A stretch of 64,000 bases of DNA from Pedobacter kyonggii (GCF_004310665.1 NZ_SIXF01000023.1:1-64000); one strand, 5' to 3'. Positions 1-8,054 are shown, counted from the stretch's first letter. The notes: generated by a model not told the origin, from the sequence alone. Translations and numbers: made by a program.

Positions 1-1
1 G

Positions 2-298
2 AGACTCTCCTATGCAGAGCCTGAGATAGAACTCTCAGCAGATTCCTGTTTTACGGCACAGGAACAGGAGTTTCTTGATCATCGGATAATCCGTCTTGAA
101 GGGAAAACCCAAAAGCAGAAAAACCCATATCAGGCAAAAGACCTAAAGAGGTATGTATGGGCAATAGCCAGACTTGGGGGATGGAAAGGCTACGAAAGTA
201 AAAGACACCCAGGAATTACAACCCTTTGGATAGGCATCAAGTATTTTAAAGCATCAATGCAGGGCTGGGATATCCACAGAGATGTGTCCACACGATAG
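2..298 (+). CDS. IS4/Tn5-like transposase, C-terminal part
   Basis: The first 98 codons are open from the window edge to a TAG at 296-298, so only the C-terminus of a longer protein is present. The run IARLGGWKGY, followed by a Pro-Gly-Ile-Thr-Thr-Leu-Trp segment, is the C-terminal signature of IS4-family (Tn5-like) DDE transposases. The catalytic residues lie outside the window. The last 19 bases of the frame (280-298) match the Tn5 mosaic end at 13 of 19 positions by my count, so the element may end exactly at the stop codon. That end assignment is inference. A palindromic repeat that has lost its left arm begins a few bases later. Whether the whole transposase is intact cannot be seen. Confidence 0.8.
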   Translation, partial: RLSYAEPEIELSADSCFTAQEQEFLDHRIIRLEGKTQKQKNPYQAKDLKRYVWAIARLGGWKGYESKRHPGITTLWIGIKYFKASMQGWDIHRDVSTR

Positions 299-302
299 GC
301 GA

Positions 303-373
303 AGGCGGGAATCTTAATGCAAATAGAAAATACTGCTAAAGCATTAAGATTCCCAATCAAGTTGGGAATGACG
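303..373. repeat. REP-like palindromic element, left arm missing
   Basis: This segment shares its central and right parts with the element at 5539-5607: GGCGGGAATCTTAAT, then GCATTAAGATTCCC, then the closing TTGGGAATGACG. The left arm (CGTCATTCCCGCG in the other copy) is absent and the sequence instead abuts the transposase end. The remaining arms still fold into two hairpins. It is intergenic, between the IS remnant and the HAD gene. Confidence 0.75.
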
Positions 374-464
374 CATCTACAAAGTATTACTCTCCAATTA
401 AGTACTTCGGTTTTTTTATTGTAAAAAAAACGCCGTTAAATACCCTTCATTAAATCAGCAATAA

Positions 465-472
465 TATCTTTG
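465..472 (+). promoter_or_regulatory. -7 promoter box for the HAD/Mpo1 pair
   Basis: TATCTTTG fits the Bacteroidota -7 consensus TAnnTTTG and lies 23 bases before the ATG at 496. I see no convincing -33 TTG at the expected spacing, so the call rests on the -7 box only. Confidence 0.5.
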
Positions 473-495
473 CAGCAAATTGCTAAAGGATTTCC

Positions 496-1131
496 ATGCA
501 AAACATTAAAAACATTATTTTCGATTACGGAAACGTAATATTTGATATCGATTTCAGCATTGCGCAAGCATCTTTTCAAAAGCTAGGCATTACCGACATC
601 GAAAGCTTCTTTGCCCATAAAGCACACAATCAATTATTTGATGACTTTGAAACAGGGGCAATTTCTCCTGCCCAATTTAGGACAGGAATTAGAAAGGCAG
701 CGGGCAAACCAGACTTAACCGATAAACAGATTGATAATGCATGGAACAGCCTATTGATTGGCACCATTCAGGAAAACCACGATTTACTGCTTCGGGTAAA
801 AGAAAAATACCGTACATTTTTGCTGAGCAACAATAACGAAATCCATTACGATTGGATTACCAACTACCTGAAAACCACTTTCGAAATCAATAATTACGAC
901 GCTTATTTTGAGAAAGCCTATTTTTCTCAGCACATGAAACTGCGTAAACCCAACACCAATATTTTTGAACAGGTATTAAAAGACAATAATTTAGACCCCA
1001 CCGAAACTTTATTTATTGATGATAGTCCACAACACATTGAAGGCGCAAAAAAAGTAGGTTTAAATACCTTATTAATGACAGAAAAACCTGCTCAACTGGA
1101 ATCTTTTTTAAAAGCAAACGGAATTTTGTAA
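496..1131 (+). CDS. HAD-family phosphatase, YihX-like
   Basis: A 211-residue cytosolic hydrolase of the haloacid dehalogenase superfamily. Motif I is FDYGNV with nucleophile Asp10. Motif II is the Ser in LLSNNNE, motif III the Lys in KLRKPN, and motif IV the paired Asp of LFIDDS followed by IEGAKKVGL. The FDxGNVI form, with Gly where most phosphatases have a second Asp, and the overall length resemble E. coli YihX (alpha-glucose-1-phosphate phosphatase). The substrate cannot be read from sequence. The ATG follows a TAnnTTTG promoter box and the next gene starts 8 bases after the stop, so the two are probably co-transcribed. Confidence 0.85.
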   Translation: MQNIKNIIFDYGNVIFDIDFSIAQASFQKLGITDIESFFAHKAHNQLFDDFETGAISPAQFRTGIRKAAGKPDLTDKQIDNAWNSLLIGTIQENHDLLLRVKEKYRTFLLSNNNEIHYDWITNYLKTTFEINNYDAYFEKAYFSQHMKLRKPNTNIFEQVLKDNNLDPTETLFIDDSPQHIEGAKKVGLNTLLMTEKPAQLESFLKANGIL

Positions 1132-1139
1132 ATTAGTGT

Positions 1140-1460
1140 ATGTCAGAAAAAAAGTTTAAGTCGCTAAAAGAGTTCTACCCTTTTTACTTGTCAGAACACA
1201 CCAATACTACATCGCGTATTTTACATTTTATTGGTACGGGCTTGGTCTGTCTTGCTTTTTTTACAGGATTTTTGTTTCACAACTGGCATTTCTTTTTGGC
1301 TATTCCAGTACTTGGATATGGCTTTGCATGGGTTGGTCACTTTTTCTTCGAAAAAAATAAACCCGCAACTTTTCAATACCCGGGTTATAGTTTAGTAAGC
1401 GATTTTATATTGTTCTACGACCTCTTAACCGGGAAACAATCTTTTGTAGTGAAGAAATAA
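1140..1460 (+). CDS. Mpo1-like / DUF962 membrane protein
   Basis: A 106-residue protein with an N-terminal FYPFYLSEHTN segment, conserved His residues (SRILHFIGT, YGFAWVGHFFFE) and three hydrophobic stretches. This matches the DUF962 family related to yeast Mpo1, a dioxygenase acting on 2-hydroxy fatty acids. The family call is firm; enzymatic activity in this organism is inferred. It sits 8 bases behind the HAD gene and probably shares its promoter. No terminator is obvious after it, only a repeat-rich spacer. Confidence 0.85.
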   Translation: MSEKKFKSLKEFYPFYLSEHTNTTSRILHFIGTGLVCLAFFTGFLFHNWHFFLAIPVLGYGFAWVGHFFFEKNKPATFQYPGYSLVSDFILFYDLLTGKQSFVVKK

Positions 1461-1800
1461 TTTTTCTTGGTTTAAAAAACTACCGCTCAACCTAAACTCG
1501 ATCCGATAGCTATCGATGAAGCGGCATCCCCCTCCCGATTTTACATCGGGATCATTGAGGATACAGCGCAAAGCGAGGTTGCATGTTCCGAAGCACTACT
1601 GTATGCTCATTTCCAAAAATAATGAACCAATTATAAGATGCTGAACTAAATTCAGCATGACGATACGAGAAGAAAAATCGTCATCTCGAATGAAGTGTAG
1701 TAGAGATATCTAGACTGATTTAGCTTCGCTGAGCCTTCGGGTTCTCGACTGCGTTGTACTCCGCTCGAAATGACGATATTAAGATTAACCAAAAACTGAG
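1461..1800. other. Repeat-rich spacer without genes
   Basis: 340 bases between convergent genes. It holds the perfect 12-base palindrome CGATAGCTATCG (1504-1515), a small CCCGAT/ATCGGG hairpin just after it, TGCTGAA/TTCAGCA arms near 1640-1655, and the imperfect long inverted repeat at 1679-1775. No coding potential and no clear terminator were seen. The content looks like accumulated mobile palindromic elements. Confidence 0.6.
1679..1775. repeat. Imperfect inverted-repeat element
   Basis: The outer arms CGTCATCTCGA and TCGAAATGACG pair with one mismatch around a roughly 75-base interior. The CGTCATT...AATGACG ends are shared with the REP-like element at 5539-5607, suggesting one family of miniature intergenic repeats. 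Confidence 0.55.
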
Positions 1801-2985
1801 CTACAGCTTCCTTCTTTTTAATTCTCTTTCAATCAAACCCAGCTCACGGCCTGTTTGCCCGGCAACTGATGTATTTTCTTGTGCTCTTCTGAACAGATAA
1901 GGCATTACCGCTTTAATAGGACCGTAAGGAACATATTTTGCTACATTATAATTCGAATCGGCAAGATTAAAACTTAAGTTATCACTCATCCCTAGCAACT
2001 GGGCAAAATATACGTGAGGGTGATTGTGCTTAATATTTTTTTCCTCTAAAAGATAAGTCAATAAACGGCTGCTATCTTCATTGTGCGTTCCGGCAACAAT
2101 GGCAATTTCTTCAATATGATCTACACAATAACGTAAAGATTCATTATAATCGTGGTCAGATGCTGCTTTATCTGGCTGAATTGGCGAAGGATAACCCATT
2201 TCTGCGGCACGTTTACGTTCTTTTTCCATATAGGCACCACGAACCATTTTCACACCCAGAATAAAGCCATCAGCTTTGGCAATTAAATGGTCGGCTTTCA
2301 TATCGGCCAGTTTATCATGGCGGTACATTTGGTAGGTATTGTAAACAATAATACGTTCGCGGTTAAATTTACGCATCATATCCAAGGCCAGTTCATCAAT
2401 GGTATTCTGAATCCAGGTTTCTTCTGCATCGATCATAATCGGCACACCTTTATCGAAAGCAGTTTTACAGATCATTTCGCAACGCAGTTTTACTTTTTCG
2501 TATTCTGCCTTTTCTGCATCATTTAAAGTTTCTTTAGCATCCAGCTTCTGCAATAAGGCAAAACGACCAATTCCGGTAATTTTGAAAACTGTGATCGGAA
2601 TTTTGGTATCACCATCCGCGCGGACAATCGTACGGATAATCTCTGCACAGGTTTCATCAAAAACATGCTCCTCTTCTTCGCCTTCAACCGAATAATCTAA
2701 AATGGTACCCACTCCGCCTTTATTCAATTGCGCAATGGTTTTATCACACTCTGCAATGGTTTCTCCACCACAAAACTGCTGAAATATAGTCGCTTTTATT
2801 GCGCCCTGGATTGGTAAACCGATATTTAAAAAGAAATTGGTAATGGCAGGACCAACTTTGGTAAGGAAATTACTGCCAATCATTTTAAAAAGCCAATATG
2901 CTTTTTTTAGTTCGTTGTTAGATTTTTGACGGAAAGCAATTTCCGTATTGTCGAAATTTGGTTGTTTGTTGGGGGATAAATCCAT
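1801..2985 (-). CDS. Proline dehydrogenase, monofunctional
   Basis: A 394-residue FAD-dependent enzyme that oxidises proline to pyrroline-5-carboxylate, the first step of proline catabolism. The PRODH barrel shows KMVRGAYMEKERKRA near the C-terminal third and the substrate/FAD-contacting FRRAQENTS near the end. The length fits the stand-alone Bacteroidota form rather than the bifunctional PutA, and no P5C dehydrogenase is nearby. It is transcribed alone, divergently from the S4 gene; the 93-base spacer between the two starts must hold both promoters. Confidence 0.9.
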   Translation of the reverse strand: MDLSPNKQPNFDNTEIAFRQKSNNELKKAYWLFKMIGSNFLTKVGPAITNFFLNIGLPIQGAIKATIFQQFCGGETIAECDKTIAQLNKGGVGTILDYSVEGEEEEHVFDETCAEIIRTIVRADGDTKIPITVFKITGIGRFALLQKLDAKETLNDAEKAEYEKVKLRCEMICKTAFDKGVPIMIDAEETWIQNTIDELALDMMRKFNRERIIVYNTYQMYRHDKLADMKADHLIAKADGFILGVKMVRGAYMEKERKRAAEMGYPSPIQPDKAASDHDYNESLRYCVDHIEEIAIVAGTHNEDSSRLLTYLLEEKNIKHNHPHVYFAQLLGMSDNLSFNLADSNYNVAKYVPYGPIKAVMPYLFRRAQENTSVAGQTGRELGLIERELKRRKL

Positions 2986-3064
2986 TTTTATCTATTAATA
3001 AGTCAGATTGGTGCAAAATTATAAAAAGCATTGGTTGTTAAAACTAAAAAACTCCAAATAATCG

Positions 3065-3072
3065 TATTTTTG
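3065..3072 (+). promoter_or_regulatory. -7 box only 6 bases before the start codon
   Basis: TATTTTTG matches TAnnTTTG and ends 6 bases before the ATG at 3079. Transcription would start at or within a few bases of the start codon, giving a leaderless or nearly leaderless mRNA. Experimental 5' ends are not available. Confidence 0.5.
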
Positions 3073-3078
3073 CACAAA

Positions 3079-3285
3079 ATGATACAATTCAAATTAGAGG
3101 GCGAATTTATTCCATTAATCCAACTGTTAAAAGCAAGCGGATTGGTTGGGAGTGGCGGTGATGCCCAAACCGTTGTTGAGGATGGTTTAGTAAAAGCTAA
3201 CGGCGAGGTCGAATTCCGCAAACGTTATAAGGTTAGGGTTGGCGATATTATTACTTTTGGAGAAAACAAAATAGAAGTTATTTAA
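3079..3285 (+). CDS. S4-domain RNA-binding protein
   Basis: A 68-residue protein that is essentially one S4 domain of the YaaA/YbcJ type. It has IQLLKASGLVGSGGDA, then VEDGLVKANGE, then RKRYKVRVGDII. Such proteins bind structured RNA and are often ribosome-associated. I chose the ATG at 3079 because upstream codons are not family-like and overlap a promoter box. The stop overlaps the aroB start (TAATG), which implies translational coupling. Confidence 0.85.
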   Translation: MIQFKLEGEFIPLIQLLKASGLVGSGGDAQTVVEDGLVKANGEVEFRKRYKVRVGDIITFGENKIEVI

Positions 3286-4343
3286 TGGAACCACTAACCA
3301 GTGCAGGTCACACCCTATATTTCGAAAGTAATTTAGCAGCGCTAAAAACACTTTTAGAAAGCAACAAATACAGTAAAGTTTTTGTACTTGCAGATGAACA
3401 TACCAGCGAAATCTGTTTACCGCTTTTTCAATCGCTTTTAGATGATTTTTCTGAATTTGACCTGATCGAAACTTCGGCAGGCGAAGAAAACAAAAACATT
3501 GATTTTTGTATCGGAATCTGGAAGACGCTTTTGGATTTTGAAGCAGACCGCAAAAGTTTAATGATCAATTTAGGTGGCGGTGTAATTACCGATATGGGCG
3601 GATTTATTGCCTCTACCTATAAAAGAGGAATCGATTTTATCAATGTACCCACTACCCTTTTATCGCAGGTTGATGCTTCGGTAGGGGGCAAAACAGGGAT
3701 CGATATCGACAATGTAAAAAACATGGTAGGCACCTTTACCTTACCGCAAATGGTTTTTATCGAAACTGCATTTTTAAAAACATTGCCACAGCGCGAGCTT
3801 TTATCGGGCTTTGCCGAAATGATTAAACACGGCTTGATTTATGACAAGCCATATTACGAAAAATTAAAAGGAAGCAATTACTTAACCCCTTCGGCACAAG
3901 ATATTTACCGGTCAGTAGAAATTAAAAACGAGGTGGTTACGATTGATCCGCATGAGAAAAACCTGCGTAAGATTTTAAACTTCGGGCACACCATTGGACA
4001 TGCTGTAGAGGGTTATTCTTTGGCAAATGACGAAAATCCGTTAACACATGGTGAAGCCATTGCCATCGGTTTTGTTTGTGAGGCTGCTTTATCAATCAAA
4101 AACAGTACGTTAACTCAGGAGGAATTGAAGGATATTAGTGGGTATATTTTATCCTTATACCCTAAATACCACATTAAAAAAGAAAGTTTCGATACACTTT
4201 TAGAACTGATGCAAAGTGATAAAAAGAATGAAGATGGAAACATTCTCTTTTCACTTTTAGAAACAACAGGCAAATGCACGTTTAACTGCCATGTAAGTAC
4301 CGCCGATATTTTGAGCAGTTTAGATTATTACAATAGTTTATAA
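3285..4343 (+). CDS. aroB: 3-dehydroquinate synthase
   Basis: A 352-residue enzyme of the shikimate pathway that converts DAHP to 3-dehydroquinate using NAD and a divalent metal. Visible signatures are the NAD-binding GGGVITDMGGFIAS, then VPTTLLSQVDASVGGKTGID, and metal ligands in FAEMIKHG, FGHTIGHAVE and HGEAIAIG. It overlaps the S4 gene by one base and is followed one base later by the fatty acid hydroxylase gene. It is separate from the pheA-aroC operon 1.6 kb downstream, so the shikimate genes are split into two transcription units. Confidence 0.95.
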   Translation: MEPLTSAGHTLYFESNLAALKTLLESNKYSKVFVLADEHTSEICLPLFQSLLDDFSEFDLIETSAGEENKNIDFCIGIWKTLLDFEADRKSLMINLGGGVITDMGGFIASTYKRGIDFINVPTTLLSQVDASVGGKTGIDIDNVKNMVGTFTLPQMVFIETAFLKTLPQRELLSGFAEMIKHGLIYDKPYYEKLKGSNYLTPSAQDIYRSVEIKNEVVTIDPHEKNLRKILNFGHTIGHAVEGYSLANDENPLTHGEAIAIGFVCEAALSIKNSTLTQEELKDISGYILSLYPKYHIKKESFDTLLELMQSDKKNEDGNILFSLLETTGKCTFNCHVSTADILSSLDYYNSL

Positions 4344-4344
4344 A

Positions 4345-5307
4345 ATGAATTTTACCGGAAGTGATATTTCTGTTATAGGCCTATTTGGTTTCGTAATCGT
4401 TTTAACCTTGGTTGAAATGTATTTCAGCTATGCCCACGATAGAAAATTATATACCAAACGCGATACGTGGACCAATATCTACCTGATGACGGCTGCTATT
4501 GTGATTAATTTAGCAACCAAAACAGGCACTTTTTTTCTACTGCAGTATTGTTATCAATTCCGTTTATTTCAAATTCCTAATATTTGGCTTTATTGGTTTG
4601 TTTTGATTTTAGCGCAAGATTTCCTGTATTGGTTTTTGCATACAGTTGGTCATTATGTACGCTTTTTCTGGGCGATGCACGTTACACATCACTCATCTGA
4701 ACACTTTAACTTAACCACTGGTTTCCGTTCAACCGTTTTCGAGCCACTGTACCGTGTTTTCTTCTATCTACCCTTAGCATTTATGGGTTTCACCGCTGTT
4801 GATATCCTTTTTGCTTACCTGGTAACCCAAATTTACGGCAACCTGGTGCACACACAGTACAACATTAAGCTTCCAAAATGGTACGCATATATTTTCGTAA
4901 CGCCATCACACCATCGCGTGCACCATGCCAGCAATATACGTTACCTAGACAAAAATATGGGTATGGTTTTAATCCTTTGGGATAGATGGTTCGGTACTTT
5001 TCAAGAGGAGTTACCAGAAGATGTTGTTAAATATGGCTTAACTACTCAACCTAAAGATACTGGTGCGGTTAACATTATTTTCCATGAGTTTATTGCATTG
5101 AGCGCCGATGTTAAAAAGGCACCAACTTTTATGGATAAAGTGAAATACATTTTTAATCCGCCGGGATGGAGCCATGACGGAAGCACTAAAATTGCTAAAA
5201 TTATGCAACAAGAATTGCGCGAAGAGGAAGGGAAAAGGTATGAAGCATTACAACAGGATAAAGTAAAAGGACTTAACGACCGGGGAGAGTTAAGTTCTAC
5301 AGGATAA
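4345..5307 (+). CDS. Fatty acid hydroxylase / sterol desaturase family protein
   Basis: A 320-residue integral membrane di-iron enzyme. The three His clusters of the family are present: HTVGH, HVTHHSSEHFN and HHRVHH, set between hydrophobic segments at about residues 8-30, 45-70, 85-105 and 145-165. The substrate is a lipid; which one is unknown. It starts one base after aroB and ends before a strong terminator, so it is the last gene of the S4-aroB unit. Confidence 0.85.
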   Translation: MNFTGSDISVIGLFGFVIVLTLVEMYFSYAHDRKLYTKRDTWTNIYLMTAAIVINLATKTGTFFLLQYCYQFRLFQIPNIWLYWFVLILAQDFLYWFLHTVGHYVRFFWAMHVTHHSSEHFNLTTGFRSTVFEPLYRVFFYLPLAFMGFTAVDILFAYLVTQIYGNLVHTQYNIKLPKWYAYIFVTPSHHRVHHASNIRYLDKNMGMVLILWDRWFGTFQEELPEDVVKYGLTTQPKDTGAVNIIFHEFIALSADVKKAPTFMDKVKYIFNPPGWSHDGSTKIAKIMQQELREEEGKRYEALQQDKVKGLNDRGELSSTG

Positions 5308-5327
5308 AAAATTAATTTGTTTAATCT

Positions 5328-5356
5328 AAAGGTCTGTGTCTCCACAGACCTTTTTT
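5328..5356 (+). terminator. Rho-independent terminator of the S4-aroB unit
   Basis: The arms AAAGGTCTGTG and CACAGACCTTT pair perfectly around a TCTC loop, ending in six T. It lies 20 bases after the hydroxylase stop. Confidence 0.9.
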
Positions 5357-5538
5357 GTTAATATTTCATTTACTTTTTTTAGACACAGATGCACACGGAT
5401 TAACACTGATGATGCTTTCATATTCGAAAATGCTGTCATTCTCAGCGCAGCGAAGAATCGATGACTGTGGCGAACAGGTGTTTCATCGTCTGCATGTACT
5501 TCATTACGCTTCTATTGATAGTACTCGATTAGTACAGT

Positions 5539-5607
5539 CGTCATTCCCGCGCAGGCGGGAATCTTAATACTTTTGCATTAAGATTCCCAATCAAGTTGGG
5601 AATGACG
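5539..5607. repeat. REP-like palindromic element, complete copy
   Basis: The outer arms CGTCATTCCC and GGGAATGACG are perfectly inverted. Inside are three nested hairpins: ATTCCCGC/GCGGGAAT, CTTAAT/ATTAAG and ATTCCCAA/TTGGGAAT. A truncated copy is at 303-373. The surrounding spacer (5357-5760) has no genes; a short open frame crossing it is only repeat sequence. Confidence 0.8.
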
Positions 5608-5760
5608 ATCTCGCGCGACTGATCATCTCTAATCAATATTTCTAACCCTAACCATATAAAAATCCGTTTTTAGGTTGTTTCAAGAAACAAAAAGACCAAT
5701 TCATAAAACAGACCGTTTTTAACAAAATTAAATTTTATTAAAAATATTTTCAATTTCCTA

Positions 5761-5790
5761 TTGACAAATTAAATTTTGTTGCTACATTTG
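5761..5790 (+). promoter_or_regulatory. Promoter of the pheA-aroC operon
   Basis: TTGACA at 5761 and TACATTTG at 5783-5790 are separated so that 19 bases lie between TTG and the -7 box. This matches the Bacteroidota consensus (TTG, 19-21 bases, TAnnTTTG). The leader peptide ATG follows 16 bases after the box. It is the best promoter match in the window. Confidence 0.85.
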
Positions 5791-5806
5791 GCTCAACAAA
5801 AAAAGG

Positions 5807-5869
5807 ATGAAAAATTTTAACACATATTACTTTGGTTACTTTTACTATTTTAGTGAGAGCCGGGGCTAA
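5807..5869 (+). CDS. Phe/Tyr-rich leader peptide of the pheA operon
   Basis: A 20-codon reading frame with a purine-rich stretch (AAAAAAAGG) directly before its ATG. Nine of 20 residues are aromatic: Phe at codons 4, 9, 12 and 15, Tyr at 7, 8, 11, 13 and 14, including the run YFYYF. It sits between a clear promoter and a strong terminator in front of the Phe-biosynthesis gene. This is the layout of a ribosome-mediated attenuator, in which stalling at Phe/Tyr codons signals shortage. The peptide itself is probably functionless. No homologue was searched. Confidence 0.8.
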   Translation: MKNFNTYYFGYFYYFSESRG

Positions 5870-5937
5870 TATGCAAAAAGATATATAACAATATTAAAAT
5901 GTATAAAAAAGTCCCGGCAAACAGCCGGGACTTTTTT
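5859..5937 (+). promoter_or_regulatory. Transcription attenuator: competing antiterminator and terminator
   Basis: Bases 5859-5867 (GCCGGGGCT), which are the last leader codons and the first base of its stop, can pair over nine positions with 5910-5918 (AGTCCCGGC), with one G-U pair. The same 5911-5918 bases form the 5' arm of the terminator. If a ribosome stalls early at the Tyr/Phe codons, the leader end is free to form the antiterminator and pheA is read. If it runs to the stop it covers that segment and the terminator folds. The pairing is seen in sequence; the regulatory logic is inferred from known phe/trp attenuators. Confidence 0.7.
5905..5937 (+). terminator. Intrinsic terminator before pheA
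   Basis: GTCCCGGC (5911-5918) and GCCGGGAC (5924-5931) form a perfect eight-pair GC-rich stem with an AAACA loop, extended by six A-T pairs and ending in six T. It stands 14 bases before the pheA ATG, in the path of the only visible promoter, so it must be conditional. Confidence 0.9.
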
Positions 5938-5951
5938 GTTTTAACGCAAAA

Positions 5952-6785
5952 ATGGAAACGACAAAACGAGTAGCAATTCAGGGTATTAAAGCATCTTTCC
6001 ACGAGGAGGCCGCCTACAAATTCTTTGGTAAAGACATTGAAACTGTTGAGTGTAATTCTTTTAAAGAAACCTGCGACAAGCTAGAGAAAAACGATGCCGA
6101 TTTCGTAGTAATGGCTATCGAAAACTCTATTGCAGGCAGTTTATTACCAAACTACACACTGATCAGAGATTTTGGTTTTTCGGTTGTAGGTGAGGTTTAC
6201 TTACCTATCCAATTGCACTTGATGGCACTACCAGGCGTAAAGTTTGAAGATATTAAAGTGGTTACTTCACACCCCATCGCCATCCGCCAGTGTATCGATT
6301 TCTTTTACGATTATCCACACATTAAAATCGTGGAGAGCAACGATACTGCTGCTTGTGCAAAACGTATTCAGGAAGAGACATTAACCGATACCATGGCCAT
6401 TGCAAACAGCTTAGCTGCAGAACTTTATGGCTTAAATATTTTAGAACGCCGTGTAGAATCGAACAAGAAAAACTACACCCGTTTTCTGATCCTTAAAAAA
6501 GATAAAACAGACGAAGGAAAGAAAATAAATAAAGCATCAATCTGTTTTCAGGTTGGACACAAAGCAGGCTCATTGGCAACTGTATTAAATATTTTCGCCG
6601 AACAGGATGTAAGCTTAACAAAAATACAATCTATGCCAGTTTTAGGTAAAAGAAACGAGTATTACTTTTACGTCGACTTAGAATGGCCAAGTACCGAAAA
6701 ATATGATAAGGCCATTAGAAAGGCATTAAAATATACATCGAACTTTAATATCCTGGGAGAGTACCAAAAGAACGATAAAGTATAA
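5952..6785 (+). CDS. pheA: Prephenate dehydratase
   Basis: A 277-residue enzyme converting prephenate to phenylpyruvate in phenylalanine synthesis. Residues 1-180 are the catalytic domain, with AIENSIAGSLLPNY, the HLMALPGV segment and the catalytic-site KKNYTRFLIL. Residues 195-275 are an ACT regulatory domain (KAGSLATVLNIFAEQDVSLT, then IQSMPVLGKRNEYYFYVDL), which in the family binds Phe for feedback inhibition. There is no chorismate mutase domain; that activity is fused to the DAHP synthase next door. Expression is probably controlled by the attenuator directly upstream. Confidence 0.95.
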   Translation: METTKRVAIQGIKASFHEEAAYKFFGKDIETVECNSFKETCDKLEKNDADFVVMAIENSIAGSLLPNYTLIRDFGFSVVGEVYLPIQLHLMALPGVKFEDIKVVTSHPIAIRQCIDFFYDYPHIKIVESNDTAACAKRIQEETLTDTMAIANSLAAELYGLNILERRVESNKKNYTRFLILKKDKTDEGKKINKASICFQVGHKAGSLATVLNIFAEQDVSLTKIQSMPVLGKRNEYYFYVDLEWPSTEKYDKAIRKALKYTSNFNILGEYQKNDKV

Positions 6786-6914
6786 ACGGTCAGAGGTCCG
6801 AAGTCGGGAGTCCGAAGACAGATAAGAGAACAATCAACTCATAATATAAAATAATTAAAATATAACTCCGGATTTCCGACAAAGGACTACGGAATTTAAA
6901 CACCCCCCATCATC

Positions 6915-8054
6915 ATGAAACTTAATTTAAACATCCAACCATTAAACACCTGGTTAAACGTAAACAACGAACCACTAATAATTTCTGGTCCTTGTAGCGC
7001 AGAAACTGAAGAACAATTATTAACTACAGCGCACTTATTGGCTGCTACCGGTAAAGTATCGGTATTGAGAGCTGGTATCTGGAAACCACGTACCCGTCCG
7101 GGAGAATTTGAAGGTATCGGAAGTATCGGTTTAGAGTGGTTAAAACGTGCTAAAGCAGAAACTGGTTTACCAACGGCTGTAGAGGTTGCAAATGCAAAAC
7201 ACGTTGAAGAGGCTTTAGCAGCTGGTGTAGATATCCTTTGGATTGGTGCACGTTCTACTGTAAATCCTTTCACTGTTCAGGAAATTGCTGATGCTTTGAA
7301 AGGCCATGATGTTCCGGTATTGATCAAAAACCCAGTTAACCCAGATTTACAATTATGGATCGGTGCAATTGAGCGTATCAATGGCGCAGGAATTACTAAA
7401 ATCGGTGCTATTCACCGCGGTTTTTCATCATTCGAGAAAAGTTCTTTCCGTAACGAACCAATGTGGGAACTTGCTATCCAATTAAAAACACTTTGCCCTG
7501 AATTACCGATCATAAACGATCCAAGTCACATTTGTGGTAACCGTGAGTTAATCCCTTACATCTCTCAAAAAGCTTTAGATTTAGATATGCAAGGTTTAAT
7601 GATCGAATCTCACGTAGATCCTTCAGTTGCCTGGACAGATGCTAAACAACAAGTTACGCCAGCGGCTTTAGCTGAATTGGTAGACCGTTTAACTGTTCGT
7701 GAACCAGAGGTTGCAAACGAAGCTTCTGCTGATAAATTAGCTGAATTACGTAAGTCAATCGATAAAATTGACGATATCCTATTGCAAAAATTAGGCGAAC
7801 GTATGTCTATCGTATCAAAAATCGGTGAGTTTAAACGCGATAACCAGGTAACTATTTTACAGGTTAACCGTTGGGATGCCATCATCCAAAAAGGTCAGGC
7901 TTTTGCAAAAGCTTTAAAATTAGACTTAAACTTTACCGAGAAATTCTTAGAATTGGTGCACGGTGAATCAATCCGTAAACAAACTGAAATTATGAATGCT
8001 GGCAAAGCTGAACAAGGCATTGCTGCTGAGCAACATACTGAAGTTAAAGCGTAA
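6915..8054 (+). CDS. Bifunctional DAHP synthase / chorismate mutase
   Basis: A 379-residue fusion. Residues 1-260 are a class I-beta DAHP synthase that condenses PEP and erythrose-4-phosphate; signatures are ISGPCSAET, RAGIWKPRTRPGEFEG, IHRGFSSFEKS and NDPSHICGNRELI. Residues 275-365 are an AroQ-type chorismate mutase helix bundle (LAELRKSIDKIDD, KIGEFKRDN, HGESIRKQTE). The enzyme therefore supplies both the first shikimate step and the branch-point step before PheA, and in this family the mutase domain usually mediates prephenate feedback. It lies 129 bases after pheA; no prephenate dehydrogenase gene is present in between. Confidence 0.93.
   Translation: MKLNLNIQPLNTWLNVNNEPLIISGPCSAETEEQLLTTAHLLAATGKVSVLRAGIWKPRTRPGEFEGIGSIGLEWLKRAKAETGLPTAVEVANAKHVEEALAAGVDILWIGARSTVNPFTVQEIADALKGHDVPVLIKNPVNPDLQLWIGAIERINGAGITKIGAIHRGFSSFEKSSFRNEPMWELAIQLKTLCPELPIINDPSHICGNRELIPYISQKALDLDMQGLMIESHVDPSVAWTDAKQQVTPAALAELVDRLTVREPEVANEASADKLAELRKSIDKIDDILLQKLGERMSIVSKIGEFKRDNQVTILQVNRWDAIIQKGQAFAKALKLDLNFTEKFLELVHGESIRKQTEIMNAGKAEQGIAAEQHTEVKA

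Noticed and set aside
5355-5567. 70-codon open frame in the spacer before pheA
   Set aside because: It reads through REP-like repeat sequence and has no start signal or family resemblance.
5871-5888. Second mini-frame (five codons) after the leader peptide
   Set aside because: It has no aromatic codons and no ribosome-binding context; probably chance.
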